NCBI GenBank assembly: GCA_035489435.1
Contig: DATHKG010000181.1
DNA from: DATHKG01 sp035489435
Lineage (GTDB): Bacteria > Bacteroidota > Bacteroidia > Chitinophagales > Chitinophagaceae
Strand: one strand, 5' to 3'
DNA: 64,000 nucleotides
How positions within the stretch are numbered: the stretch's first letter is position 1; each line of letters starts with the position of its first letter. Positions 1 through 8,480 of this stretch are shown here, one piece after another. Made by a program: the position numbers and the translations under genes. The notes beneath the pieces are model-generated. The model saw nothing but the letters and a program-made list of their open reading frames with translations. It searched no databases and was not told the origin of the DNA.

Positions 1-765
1 AAGTAACCTGAGGAAAACGCCGAGATCAGCTGCCCTGGGTATTATCTTTTCGATACCCATACAGGCAATATGGATAGCAGCTGCATGTGCACCCATGTCA
101 GCATTGCCTTCATTGGTACAAACCACAAATCCACCGGTTTCTGCAATGGCGAAGTTTACTCCTGTTATAGCAAGCTCAGACTGGATGAATTTGTCACGAA
201 GATGCTGCCTCGCAGCTTCAGTAAGATATTGTGGGTCATTATTGCCTTTTTCAGTATTAAGATGTTCGTGAAAAGTTGCGCTTACATCTTCCTTTTTCAG
301 ATGTATGGCAGGAAGTACAATATGACTGGGAGTTTCTTTTCTGAATTGAACAATCCTTTCACCAAGATCCGTGTCTACCACCTCAATGCCCTGCTTAACC
401 AGGAAATCGTTCAGGTGACACTCTTCGGTGAGCATCGATTTACTTTTCACTATCCGGCTCACTTTATGGTCACGGATGACCCGGTAAATAATCTCATTAT
501 GTTCTTTGGCATCAGCAGCCCAATGCACACGGATGCCATTTGAAATAGCTTTTTGCTCGAATAGCAAAAGATAATTGTCAAGATCAGACAATGTATGATC
601 CTTAATATCAGATGCCAGCTGGCGCAGGGTTTCCCATTCAGTAACCGTATGTGCAGCTCGGTCACGTTTCTCACGAACGAACCACAGCGTTTCATCATGC
701 CAGTCGGTACGCTTTTCATCAGCAATAAATGCTGCCGCGGCTTCAGAATGACTAAGTACCGGCAT
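1..765 (-). CDS. lutB: LutB-like lactate utilisation iron-sulfur protein, N-terminal part (cut by window edge)
   Basis: The reverse strand is open from an ATG at 765 to the first base of the window, giving 255 residues without a stop. It begins MPVLSHSEAAAAFIADE and contains the LutB/YkgF N-terminal features: KSKSMLTEE, the block AITGVNFAIAETGGFVVCTNEGN, and HIACMGIEKIIPRAADL. In the family this subunit oxidises L-lactate to pyruvate together with LutA and LutC; the C-terminal ferredoxin-like cysteine clusters should lie outside the window. The start codon overlaps the 3' end of lutA by 14 bases, so the two genes are cotranscribed and probably translationally coupled. The family assignment is firm; only the missing part is unknown. 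Confidence 0.9.
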   Translation of the reverse strand, partial: MPVLSHSEAAAAFIADEKRTDWHDETLWFVREKRDRAAHTVTEWETLRQLASDIKDHTLSDLDNYLLLFEQKAISNGIRVHWAADAKEHNEIIYRVIRDHKVSRIVKSKSMLTEECHLNDFLVKQGIEVVDTDLGERIVQFRKETPSHIVLPAIHLKKEDVSATFHEHLNTEKGNNDPQYLTEAARQHLRDKFIQSELAITGVNFAIAETGGFVVCTNEGNADMGAHAAAIHIACMGIEKIIPRAADLGVFLRLL

Positions 766-1501
766 TGTTATTTTGATTTAATATTTCAGCGATATGCATC
801 ACCTTAACTGCACTACCCTGCCTGCGTAATATGCCCTCAAGATGCATCAGGCAACTCACATCCGTACCGGTAATAAATTCGATATCATTAACTGCATGTT
901 CTTTTAAACGATCCTTGCCCATTTTCACAGATACAGCTTCTTCAAAAACACAAAACGATCCTCCAAAACCACAACATTCATCTACCCGTTCCGGCTTTGA
1001 TAAACGGAGACCTTTTACCATTCCAAGCAGTTGTTCGGGTTTGGAAAATGACGGACTCACCAGCTCAGACATAGATGAAATAAAAAGGCCACGCTGTCCA
1101 TGGCAGCTAACATGAAGGCCAACTTTATGTGGGAAACTGGCAGAAAGGTTGTCTACCTTAAGTATATCCGTGAGGAACTCGGTTAGTTCATAAATATTTT
1201 CACTGATAGCCAGGGCAACGGCGGGATCCTTATCATCATGTAAATGTTCTTTGATATGCAGAACGCAGCTCCCCGATGGTGAAACTATATAATCCAATCC
1301 CCTGAAGTTTTCCAGGAAATTACGCTCACAACCTTTGGACAGGTTCGCATAACCGCTGTTCGCCATTGGCTGTCCACAACAGGTCTGGTTCAATGGAAAT
1401 ACTACCTCACAACCATGCTTTTCCAGTAACTCCAGGGTGGCAATGGCCACCTTTGGATAGAATTGATCAACATAACAGGGAATAAAAAGTCCGACTTTCA
1501 T
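752..1501 (-). CDS. lutA: LutA-like (Fe-S)-binding subunit of lactate oxidation complex
   Basis: 249 residues, normal length for LutA/YkgE. It carries two cysteine-rich CCG modules: CCGQPMANSGY at about residues 41-51 and ECCGFGGSFCVFEE at about 175-188, plus C9 and C133 (SCHGQRG), which in this family bind iron-sulfur clusters or act like the heterodisulfide-reductase CCG domain. No signal peptide is seen, so it acts in the cytosol, probably on the inner face of the membrane. It is the first gene of the lut operon here and overlaps lutB by 14 bases. A 290-base gap separates its start from the divergent TetR gene, so that regulator might act on it, but this is only inference. Confidence 0.92.
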   Translation of the reverse strand: MKVGLFIPCYVDQFYPKVAIATLELLEKHGCEVVFPLNQTCCGQPMANSGYANLSKGCERNFLENFRGLDYIVSPSGSCVLHIKEHLHDDKDPAVALAISENIYELTEFLTDILKVDNLSASFPHKVGLHVSCHGQRGLFISSMSELVSPSFSKPEQLLGMVKGLRLSKPERVDECCGFGGSFCVFEEAVSVKMGKDRLKEHAVNDIEFITGTDVSCLMHLEGILRRQGSAVKVMHIAEILNQNNNAGT

Positions 1502-1757
1502 AAAGAACCAGCAATTTATTTATAACTACTGAGATGTGTTTAAGAAAATAGCAAGTCAATTAAGCATGATCTGACCACCGATGTTCTGCCGCGTTCTGAA
1601 TCTTAACAATTTGAACACAAAATCCGCCTTTCTGTCTAACTCCATGATATATTGATGTTTACACACCGAATATAATACAATATAGGTTCCCATTGTGTTT
1701 AAACGGATTAATGTTTGAACTTTAATTTGGTAAATAATGATAACCGTCTTAGATTTG

Positions 1758-1780
1758 CTAACGCAGTTAGGAAGACTAAC
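1758..1780. promoter_or_regulatory. candidate operator: overlapping inverted repeats CTAAC / GTTAG before the TetR gene
   Basis: Two interlocked perfect inverted repeats are visible: CTAAC GCA GTTAG at 1758-1770 and GTTAG GAAGA CTAAC at 1766-1780. They lie 14 bases before the preferred ATG (1794) of the TetR-family gene. TetR proteins usually bind such dyads near their own promoter, so autoregulation and control of the downstream YceI gene are plausible. An upstream in-frame ATG at 1737 would put the site inside the coding region, which is one reason to prefer 1794. Confidence 0.4.
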
Positions 1781-1793
1781 ACAATTAAAAGAA

Positions 1794-2396
1794 ATGGGTA
1801 CGATAGAAAGAAAACAAAGGCAGAAAGAGGAAGTATATGACTCAATACTTACAGCAGCCTGGAAGCTTGTTAAGGAAGAAGGCTGGCAGGGATTATCGAT
1901 CCGGAAAATAGCGGAAGCTATCGAATATAGCATACCTGTGATTTACGATCATTTTGAAAATAAGGAAGCAATATTGAGCGAGTTTACCCGGCAGGGTTTC
2001 AGCTTGCTGAATAAAGATTTGATACTTGCCGGTAAGAAGATAACGGACCCGGTGGATCACCTGCGGTCAGTGACTTTCGCATATTGGAATTTTGCTTTTG
2101 AGAACCAGGAGTTTTATCAGCTGATGTATGGTATGGGCATGCCAGGTTGTGAAACCGTGAACGAAATGAAAGAATTAAGAGAACTGATAGAAACCTTAAG
2201 AAACACCATACTGCATCTTTATGAAGGAAGGGTCATTAGTGAAAATGAGAGCTTAACAAAAATGAAAAGTTTCTGGTCAATGCTTCATGGACTTGTATCG
2301 ATTCAAATGATGGCCCGGGAGAAAGAAATTCCTGACCTGAACGATCCGGTACTCAATGAATCGGTTAACAACTTCCTGGCTGGAATCAAGCATTAA
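1794..2396 (+). CDS. TetR/AcrR family transcriptional regulator
   Basis: 200 residues from the ATG at 1794. The N-terminal region (about residues 10-60) is a typical TetR helix-turn-helix: AILTAAWKL-like helix, then WQGLSIRKIAEAIEYSIPVIYDHFENKEAI, with the recognition helix around IPVIYDHF. The C-terminal ligand domain ends with a WHG-like segment (FWSMLHGLVSIQMM), as in the TetR_C_33 type. An ATG 57 bases upstream (1737) is in frame, but the extra residues lack homology features and the segment contains the dyad operator candidate, so 1794 is preferred. It stands 41 bases before the YceI gene on the same strand and likely forms an operon with it. The effector is unknown. Confidence 0.88.
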   Translation: MGTIERKQRQKEEVYDSILTAAWKLVKEEGWQGLSIRKIAEAIEYSIPVIYDHFENKEAILSEFTRQGFSLLNKDLILAGKKITDPVDHLRSVTFAYWNFAFENQEFYQLMYGMGMPGCETVNEMKELRELIETLRNTILHLYEGRVISENESLTKMKSFWSMLHGLVSIQMMAREKEIPDLNDPVLNESVNNFLAGIKH

Positions 2397-2437
2397 AATA
2401 TTTATTAATTATACTAACATTTATCAAACGAACAATC

Positions 2438-2983
2438 ATGGCAAAAACAATCTGGGCAATAGACCCCACGCATTCTGAAGTACATTTTAAAGTGAAACAC
2501 CTGGTGATTTCTACCGTTACCGGTACATTCAAGTCTTTCAACGGTAAAGCGACTTCAACATCAGGTGAATTCGAAAACGCGAAAGTTGATTTCTCAATTG
2601 ATGTTGACAGTATTGATACAAATCAACCGCAACGTGACGCGCATCTGAAGAATACAGACTTTTTTGAAACCGACAAATATCCAACAATCGATTTCGAATC
2701 AACATCATTTACAAAAGTGAAAGGTGATGACTATAAATTAGCCGGCAATCTTACCATGCATGGTGTTACCAAACCAGTAGAACTTGATGTTGAATACGGC
2801 GGTTCTGAAAAAGATGGTTATGGTAATGTAAAACATGGCTTCGAAGTATCTGGTAAGATCAACCGCAAAGAATTTGGTCTAACTTATAATTCTATCACTG
2901 AAGCAGGTGGACTTGCCCTTGGAGAAGACATTAAACTCCTGGCAAATATACAGGTTGCGCAACTGGAAGCGGTTCCTGCCTGA
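2438..2983 (+). CDS. YceI family protein
   Basis: 181 residues, usual family size. It opens with WAIDPTHSEVHFKVKHL, the classic YceI strand, and includes SFNGKATS, DAHLKNTDFFETDKYPTIDFES and TMHGVTKPVELDVEYGG, all diagnostic of the lipocalin-like YceI barrel that binds isoprenoid or other amphiphilic ligands. No signal peptide is present (MAKTIW start), so this is a cytosolic version. It follows the TetR gene by 41 bases on the same strand and ends before a terminator hairpin, so the pair looks like a small, self-contained regulated unit. The precise ligand cannot be read from the sequence. Confidence 0.9.
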   Translation: MAKTIWAIDPTHSEVHFKVKHLVISTVTGTFKSFNGKATSTSGEFENAKVDFSIDVDSIDTNQPQRDAHLKNTDFFETDKYPTIDFESTSFTKVKGDDYKLAGNLTMHGVTKPVELDVEYGGSEKDGYGNVKHGFEVSGKINRKEFGLTYNSITEAGGLALGEDIKLLANIQVAQLEAVPA

Positions 2984-3009
2984 CATTTGTTAAACATAAC
3001 GTAAAACAG

Positions 3010-3035
3010 AGCATACAGAAATGTGTGCTTTTTTT
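3010..3035 (+). terminator. intrinsic terminator after the YceI gene
   Basis: AGCATAC (3010-3016) pairs with GTGTGCT (3023-3029) with one G-T wobble and a six-base loop, followed directly by a run of T to 3035. It lies 27 bases after the YceI stop codon. Confidence 0.75.
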
Positions 3036-3171
3036 ATTTGTGGCTGTTGAAATCATTGCTCAGGCGAAGCACATACCAGGTCATTATTATTTCTAAACTT
3101 TTGATCCCTAATAAGATAAAGAGAACTCCAGGCAATGGCACAATTCTTTAAGTATTATAAGAAACAAGATC

Positions 3172-3360
3172 ATGGATAAATTAGAATTAAAAGGTAAGTG
3201 GAACGAGATAAAAGGCAAAGTTAAACAGGCTCATGCTGACCTAACTGATGACGATCTGAAATATGAAGATGGAAAAGACGATGAATTGTTGGGTCGTCTC
3301 CAGCAAAAACTTGGAAAAAGCAAGGACGAACTCGTTACCTGGCTAAAAGGATTAGGTTAA
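3172..3360 (+). CDS. CsbD family general stress protein
   Basis: 62 residues, highly charged. The pattern LKGKWNEIKGKVKQAHADLTDDDL followed by a repeated KWNE-like helix (LGRLQQKLGKSKDELVTWL) matches the CsbD family of small helical proteins induced by general stress in many bacteria; their biochemical role is unknown. It is monocistronic, with a 188-base upstream region and a strong hairpin terminator 53 bases downstream. Confidence 0.88.
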   Translation: MDKLELKGKWNEIKGKVKQAHADLTDDDLKYEDGKDDELLGRLQQKLGKSKDELVTWLKGLG

Positions 3361-3412
3361 CTGAGCATTAGTAGCACGTTGTCACAATCGTTTTTTGTGG
3401 CAATGGAAATTG

Positions 3413-3459
3413 AAATATGGGTGGATGTGCATATGCACAAACCACCCATATTTGTTTTA
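3413..3459 (+). terminator. strong hairpin (terminator) after csbD-like gene
   Basis: AAATATGGGTGG at 3413-3424 is perfectly complementary to CCACCCATATTT at 3442-3453, and the loop itself contains the 12-base palindrome GTGCATATGCAC (3427-3438). A short GTTTT follows. It probably ends the csbD-like transcript; the poor T-tract leaves some doubt. Confidence 0.65.
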
Positions 3460-3563
3460 ACGCTACTTAATGATTCTACATTAATCAAATGTTCTAATTC
3501 TAAACGTTCTAATTCTAATAAACGATAAAATGATTTAATACTAATTATTTAAATTCCTAAAAA

Positions 3564-3611
3564 GCTGATGCGTGAAATAACCTCTAATAAATGCTGATGC
3601 CTGAAATAACC
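3564..3611 (-). repeat. duplicated 3' end of the GH29 gene
   Basis: A 19-base segment covering the last codons of the fucosidase gene (3593-3611) is repeated with one mismatch just past the stop codon (3564-3582), a period of 29 bases. The nearby bases 3487-3520 also carry a doubled GTTCTAATTCTA. This is one of several cases in the window where the end of a gene is copied downstream of its stop. Confidence 0.6.
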
Positions 3612-5053
3612 GGGCAAGCTTTAGAATCCTTAATACTGATCCTGAGTTTTTGTGTTAATACAGGTTTAACCGCTTTTATCACTTTATACCCAATTGTTGT
3701 ACCGGTGGCTATTTCTTTCCATGATCCATCCACCATAGCTTCAACTGAAAATGATTTTATACGTTGTCCTAACCTGATATATTCCTGCAATACAATATAG
3801 CTTACTGTTTCCGGGCGCTGTAAGCTTATTTCAATTTCGGCATTCCGTACTTCATCATCTGTTGCCCAATAATTATCTTTCTGCTGGTCATTAAGATTGG
3901 AAGCAGCAAAAGTTTTATCATTACCTCTTGTATTACTTGCGGTAATCCGGGCTCTGCTTGCGAGGTTGTTTTTGAAAGCCGCATCTTTTATGGCTTTGAA
4001 TCCCTTCAATGCCCTTATATCGTTTTCGTGAATAAGTCCTCTTCTATCCGGCGGAAGATTTAGCAGCAGGTTTGATCCCCTGCCCACTGAACTGAGATAT
4101 ATCTCAAACAATTTTTCAGGCGACTTTACCAAAGAGTCTTCTTTTGCATGATAAAACCAACCTGGTCTGATTGAAACATCTACTTCAGCCGGCACCCAGC
4201 TCTTACCGTCCTCACTTCCACTATTCAAAAGTTTTTCAATACCTGATTTACCGGCATATAAAGTATCATTTGTGATAGTGTTCCAATTGGTGGTACCGGC
4301 AGTTCCACGTTCGTTGCCAACCCAGCGGATATCAGGACCTGCATCACTGAAAAACAAAACATCAGGTTGTATTGACCTTACGATCTGAAGCGTTTTCGGC
4401 CAGTCATAATAGGTTGCACTATTAATTTTCCGCGTTTCATTACTTCCTCCATAGTATCCTTTTCCACCATTTGCGCCATCAAACCACATCTCAAATACGG
4501 GCCCGTATTGGGTAAACAATTCTTTTAGCTGGTTACGGTAATACTCAACATATGACGGTGTGCCATAATCGGAACGGTTGCGGTCCCAGGGCGAAAGATA
4601 TACACCGAATTTCAAGCCTGCCTGCCTGCTTGCATCTGAAACTTCATTTACGATGTCACCCTTGCCATTTTTATAAGGGCTTTTTTCGAGTGAATGATCA
4701 GTAAACTTTGATGGCCATAAACAGAATCCATCATGATGTTTTGTTGTCAGAATAAGACCTTTAAACCCTGCTTCTTTTACAACACCTGCCCATTGTTTCG
4801 CATTGAGCGATGTTGGATTGAATATTGCGGGGCTTTCATCACCCATCCCCCATTCAAGATCAGTAAATGTATTGGTAGTAAAATGGATGAATGCATTCAT
4901 TTCCATTTCATGATACCGCAGTTGTTTTTCGGTAGGAACAGGTAGAACAGGGGCAGGTGGTTGAACTGCCGGAGCTTTTACATTTATGGGCTTCAGGGTA
5001 AATGAAAGCAACACCACAAAAATTACGGCTCCGGTAATTGAAATTGTTCTCAT
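3584..5053 (-). CDS. alpha-L-fucosidase, GH29, secreted
   Basis: 489 residues. Residues 1-27 form a signal peptide or membrane anchor (VIFVVLLSFTL), followed by a proline-rich linker. The GH29 barrel shows FIHFTTNTF, TTKHHDGFCLWPS (His106-His107, fucose binding) and EMWFDGANG with Asp192 as the expected nucleophile; the family hydrolyses terminal alpha-L-fucosides with retention. From about residue 370 to the end, a discoidin-like (F5/8 C) beta-sandwich is likely (ASNTRGNDKTFAASNLNDQQKDNYWATDD, cut here into recognisable parts by VRNAEIEISL). It lies 60 bases after the esterase gene on the same strand, so the two may form an operon attacking fucosylated, esterified polysaccharide. Confidence 0.9.
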   Translation of the reverse strand: MRTISITGAVIFVVLLSFTLKPINVKAPAVQPPAPVLPVPTEKQLRYHEMEMNAFIHFTTNTFTDLEWGMGDESPAIFNPTSLNAKQWAGVVKEAGFKGLILTTKHHDGFCLWPSKFTDHSLEKSPYKNGKGDIVNEVSDASRQAGLKFGVYLSPWDRNRSDYGTPSYVEYYRNQLKELFTQYGPVFEMWFDGANGGKGYYGGSNETRKINSATYYDWPKTLQIVRSIQPDVLFFSDAGPDIRWVGNERGTAGTTNWNTITNDTLYAGKSGIEKLLNSGSEDGKSWVPAEVDVSIRPGWFYHAKEDSLVKSPEKLFEIYLSSVGRGSNLLLNLPPDRRGLIHENDIRALKGFKAIKDAAFKNNLASRARITASNTRGNDKTFAASNLNDQQKDNYWATDDEVRNAEIEISLQRPETVSYIVLQEYIRLGQRIKSFSVEAMVDGSWKEIATGTTIGYKVIKAVKPVLTQKLRISIKDSKACPVISGISIY

Positions 5054-5113
5054 ATGTTTTTTTTGAGATAATTGTAAGATAAAACTATTCAGTTATCTGA
5101 TCATGGGTTTATC

Positions 5114-7570
5114 TTACTGCACTGAATGTTGTTCCGCATCTGCAAGCTTCCAGTTATTGTCAAAAAAACCGGCTGATTTCAGATGTTTTGTTCCTTCATG
5201 AAGCATATCGATTGAGTAGATCATAAAATCAGGAAATCCACTTGCGCCGGCAAAATATTGATTAGCATTAGCTGCACGCATACCTTTGAGGCCCGTGCCA
5301 GATATTACTCCAACAGACGCGTTTGATGAACCTTTGATCGGCCAGACAAAATAGGTCGCGAGGTCATCACCGTTCCATGATTTATCACCTGCAGTTATTT
5401 TTCCACGTTCTACCTTAATAGGACAATCTTTGAGCAGACTATTATATGCGCTGTTTGTATTGGCGTTTCCAAAAAGAATCACTCCCCGCCCGGCATACTT
5501 TTCCAGATCAAATGTTTTGTCGCTTATGATATCTACAGCCCCGTTCCCACGATAGTACCAGGTTTCAGCATCAAACTTCGCCTTGTTCAATGCCCAGTTG
5601 TTTTCTTCAGCATTGCCAGTAGTTCCGTACACAAATACCATCTGATGATTGAATGCATCCTTGAAGGTACCATAACGATGAGGACCTTTTGCTGCAACAG
5701 ATGGGGCTTTGCATTTCGCCCACTGGAGATGCTGTTTTTGAAGAAATATACTATCACCATCCGCTGCAACAGTATGCTTAATTTCACCGGCTCCATCCAG
5801 GGTGATCTTAACATTTGTACCCGGCCTAAAACCTTCGAGGGTTAGTTTAATTATTTCTACATTTTCTGTTGTACCGGCTATCACTCCTGATGCCACGTTT
5901 CGGTTTAACCGGATCCTGCTGTACTCAAGCGGATGAACTTGTTGCATAACCGCTGCCCAGTGCATAGAAGAAGAAATGCCGGGACTGGCTGTAGTAAAGT
6001 CTATATTGTTCCTCGTTGTATCAGCGGGCAAATTATGCCATTTGAAAAAATCAAATATGGGCTTCCAGTCAACGCTATGATCACCGAACCAATGTTCCCC
6101 GCCAGGATATTCATAATAACTAAGATCAGGATGAAAATCCGCCAGGATCTTTTTCATCTGGCGTGCATAATTTACAGAAACGGTTTTATCGGCATCTCCA
6201 TGAAATATATAAACACCAAAAGCCTTGTAGTTCCCGGCAAGTTTGATCACATCACTTTGATTGCTTGAACGCAATAGTATTTTTTCAATTGGATTCGCAC
6301 TACTATCGGGTATCAGGCCATCAGCTGAGCCATATCCTTTTAATGTTGGGTAACCTGCACAAGGGGCAATGCCGGCCCACTTGTCGGGATATGTTGCACC
6401 CAGGAACCAGGTTCCATGACCACCCATCGAATGACCGGTAAGATATATACGCCGGGGATCAGGCTTAAATTGTTTTTTCGAAATTTCAAGCACCTCCAAT
6501 GCGTCGAGCCGGCCCCAGTCTTCCCAGTTAAAGCCGCGGGGGCGCCGGTTTGTAGCTGCAACCAATGTTCCCCAATCTTTGGGTTTATAAGCCCTGGCCT
6601 GCCCTATCGCTTCAACACCGGCACCATGCACAGAAAGAAAAAGTGCATTGCCGGACGGTTTCGGATCTGATTGCGGAGTAACAGCATAATATTGAAGGCT
6701 TCCATCGATGGCACTTACGAAAGTAGCACTGTATTGAGCACCAGGTACGGGCGCCTCAAGTATGATGCTTCCTGTGTCCAACTGGCCGGACTTCTGTGAT
6801 AATATGAGTTCACAACGGTGTTTACCTGCTATACTAATGCCAGATGCGTCGAATTCAACAATAACCTTTCGCATAGCCAATGCCGGTATAGAAGGTAATT
6901 TGGTTTCAGTTATTCTGCCGGCCAATATGCTTTTTATTGTTGCGTTTGCTATTTCTTTTGATGATGTGTTGATAACAACAACACCTGCCATACCCTTCTT
7001 TTCTGCCTGGTTGACCAGGAGGGAGGGAATTGTTGCATCTTCTGTACTTAATAAAACAGGTTTCGTATTCAGTACCATGCTTGCAGTAACGAAAGTTCCT
7101 CTGACATAAAATTCATTCAATCCTTTCCTGAGCTTTACCGGTACATATAACCATCCTGAACTATAAGCATCGCCCATATGTGGTTCCCCGTTAAGATAAA
7201 ATCCGGCATTACCCCTGATATTCACCAGCGCCGTTTTTTCTTTATCAGATTTATAACTCAGATAAAGATAGGTCGGTCCCCTGCGGCCAGCGCCAAATCC
7301 TCCACCGCTGCCTCTCAGGCGATGCAGGCTGTCGGCCTTAATTTCTTTCCATGTTACAGGTTCGCCTTTATCATCTTTCATAAACGTGGCCCCATCAGCC
7401 GGGGATTTCAGATTGCCCTTATAGAGCTGCCATGCAAGCTCGTCCATGTAAAGTGCTTCACGTCCATACCGAACGGGTGCATTCACCACAAGTCCTTTCT
7501 TAAAATAAAATGTATCCTGGGCAGATAAGCTAGCTGCTCCGAACAAAAAAATAAATAACAATACCCGCAT
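5114..7570 (-). CDS. secreted multi-domain alpha/beta-hydrolase (prolyl-oligopeptidase/PHB-depolymerase-like esterase)
   Basis: 818 residues with an N-terminal signal peptide (LLFIFLFGAASLSAQ). The first 270 residues are beta-rich and may bind carbohydrate. An alpha/beta-hydrolase domain follows at about 290-520: TGHSMGGHGTW with Ser381 as nucleophile, HGDADKTV with Asp461, and GGEHWFGD with His493 complete the triad. The last 300 residues form another uncharacterised beta-rich region. The layout resembles Bacteroidota esterases placed in polysaccharide-degrading loci. It is upstream of the GH29 gene on the same strand, 60 bases apart. The true substrate (acetyl, feruloyl or peptide ester) cannot be told from sequence. 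Confidence 0.8.
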   Translation of the reverse strand: MRVLLFIFLFGAASLSAQDTFYFKKGLVVNAPVRYGREALYMDELAWQLYKGNLKSPADGATFMKDDKGEPVTWKEIKADSLHRLRGSGGGFGAGRRGPTYLYLSYKSDKEKTALVNIRGNAGFYLNGEPHMGDAYSSGWLYVPVKLRKGLNEFYVRGTFVTASMVLNTKPVLLSTEDATIPSLLVNQAEKKGMAGVVVINTSSKEIANATIKSILAGRITETKLPSIPALAMRKVIVEFDASGISIAGKHRCELILSQKSGQLDTGSIILEAPVPGAQYSATFVSAIDGSLQYYAVTPQSDPKPSGNALFLSVHGAGVEAIGQARAYKPKDWGTLVAATNRRPRGFNWEDWGRLDALEVLEISKKQFKPDPRRIYLTGHSMGGHGTWFLGATYPDKWAGIAPCAGYPTLKGYGSADGLIPDSSANPIEKILLRSSNQSDVIKLAGNYKAFGVYIFHGDADKTVSVNYARQMKKILADFHPDLSYYEYPGGEHWFGDHSVDWKPIFDFFKWHNLPADTTRNNIDFTTASPGISSSMHWAAVMQQVHPLEYSRIRLNRNVASGVIAGTTENVEIIKLTLEGFRPGTNVKITLDGAGEIKHTVAADGDSIFLQKQHLQWAKCKAPSVAAKGPHRYGTFKDAFNHQMVFVYGTTGNAEENNWALNKAKFDAETWYYRGNGAVDIISDKTFDLEKYAGRGVILFGNANTNSAYNSLLKDCPIKVERGKITAGDKSWNGDDLATYFVWPIKGSSNASVGVISGTGLKGMRAANANQYFAGASGFPDFMIYSIDMLHEGTKHLKSAGFFDNNWKLADAEQHSVQ

Positions 7571-7647
7571 TAAAATGGATTTCGGTAAAGTTAAATGTCT
7601 TTGCCCTTAAAATGTTCTGATGTTGGCTTAATCAGGATAACAAACGA

Positions 7648-8271
7648 TCACTTTTGAATTATCATGAACAGGCCGGAATAAAAATCATCCCTGATCTTCT
7701 GAACATTAAATAATTTCAATATAGCCAGGTAAGGCAAGAGTAGAATAAAGAAAAAGTATCGAAGCGGTTTCAGCCTGATACTGAAGATCTTCCTTTTAAG
7801 GATATCCCAGACAACGATATAACCATTGCCTATCCGTATGCTGGAAACAGAACTGAACTGTTTCAGTTTTGATTTAAGCATTTTTTCGGTTAACCTGATA
7901 TTATCAAGGTGGTCCCGGTAAATGAAAGGCAAGCTGATCAACGCTTTCCCTCCCGGTTTCAACAACCTATGAATCTCATCGATTGCCGATTGATAATTAT
8001 CCAGGTATTCGAAGACCTCGATGCAGATAACGCTGTCAAAAGCGGCATCTTCAAATGTCAGGCCTTTTTCAATATCACCATATTGAACACCGAGCTTCTC
8101 ATTTACAACAATATCAACGGAAGTAACAGAAGCTTTAAACAAATGATTATATCGCGGGCTGAGTGCACCAACATCCAGCATTGAACCGGAAATGTGATGA
8201 GCGTGTTTTGTTATGAGACGCTCAAGGAGGATCCTGTGGTACGTTTTGTACACATAGACTGAAAGTCGCAT
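7648..8271 (-). CDS. class I SAM-dependent methyltransferase
   Basis: 207 residues. Motif I is LDVGALSPRYNHLF (degenerate: the usual GxG is replaced by GAL), followed by the acidic strand VTSVDIV, the post-I segment and FDSVICIEVFEYLDN, then HRLLKPGGKALISLPF, as in Methyltransf_11 proteins. The C-terminal 60 residues contain a hydrophobic stretch (LRYFFFILLLPYLAILKLF), suggesting peripheral membrane association. Such proteins often modify lipids or surface glycans; the acceptor is unknown. It stands alone between the esterase operon and the protease gene. Confidence 0.8.
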   Translation of the reverse strand: MRLSVYVYKTYHRILLERLITKHAHHISGSMLDVGALSPRYNHLFKASVTSVDIVVNEKLGVQYGDIEKGLTFEDAAFDSVICIEVFEYLDNYQSAIDEIHRLLKPGGKALISLPFIYRDHLDNIRLTEKMLKSKLKQFSSVSSIRIGNGYIVVWDILKRKIFSIRLKPLRYFFFILLLPYLAILKLFNVQKIRDDFYSGLFMIIQK

Positions 8272-8383
8272 ATAAGGTTAAAGGGTTAAAGCCACAAACA
8301 ATATAACGATTTTAGTAATGAAGAAATTTATTCCAATGCAAATTATCTTTAGATCTTATAGGAATTGCTCTTATCTAAACAGA

Positions 8384-8411
8384 CGAAGGCAGGGAATTAC
8401 CACTGCCTTCG
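8384..8411 (-). terminator. hairpin between protease and methyltransferase genes
   Basis: CGAAGGCAG (8384-8392) pairs perfectly with CTGCCTTCG (8403-8411) around a 10-base loop, and CAG/CTG flanks extend the stem with one bulge. It lies about 70 bases past the stop of the reverse-strand protease gene, followed on that strand by a moderately T-rich tract, so it probably terminates that transcript. Confidence 0.5.
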
Positions 8412-8480
8412 CTGATTTGTTTTTGCCTTCGGAAAAAGATTTCTGTTGATCAGTAACTAGCTTTTATTTTTTTAAGGTCA

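Noticed and set aside
459..725. ORF of 88 codons on the reverse strand inside lutB
   Set aside because: It is a shifted frame of the open lutB reading frame, which shows clear family motifs.
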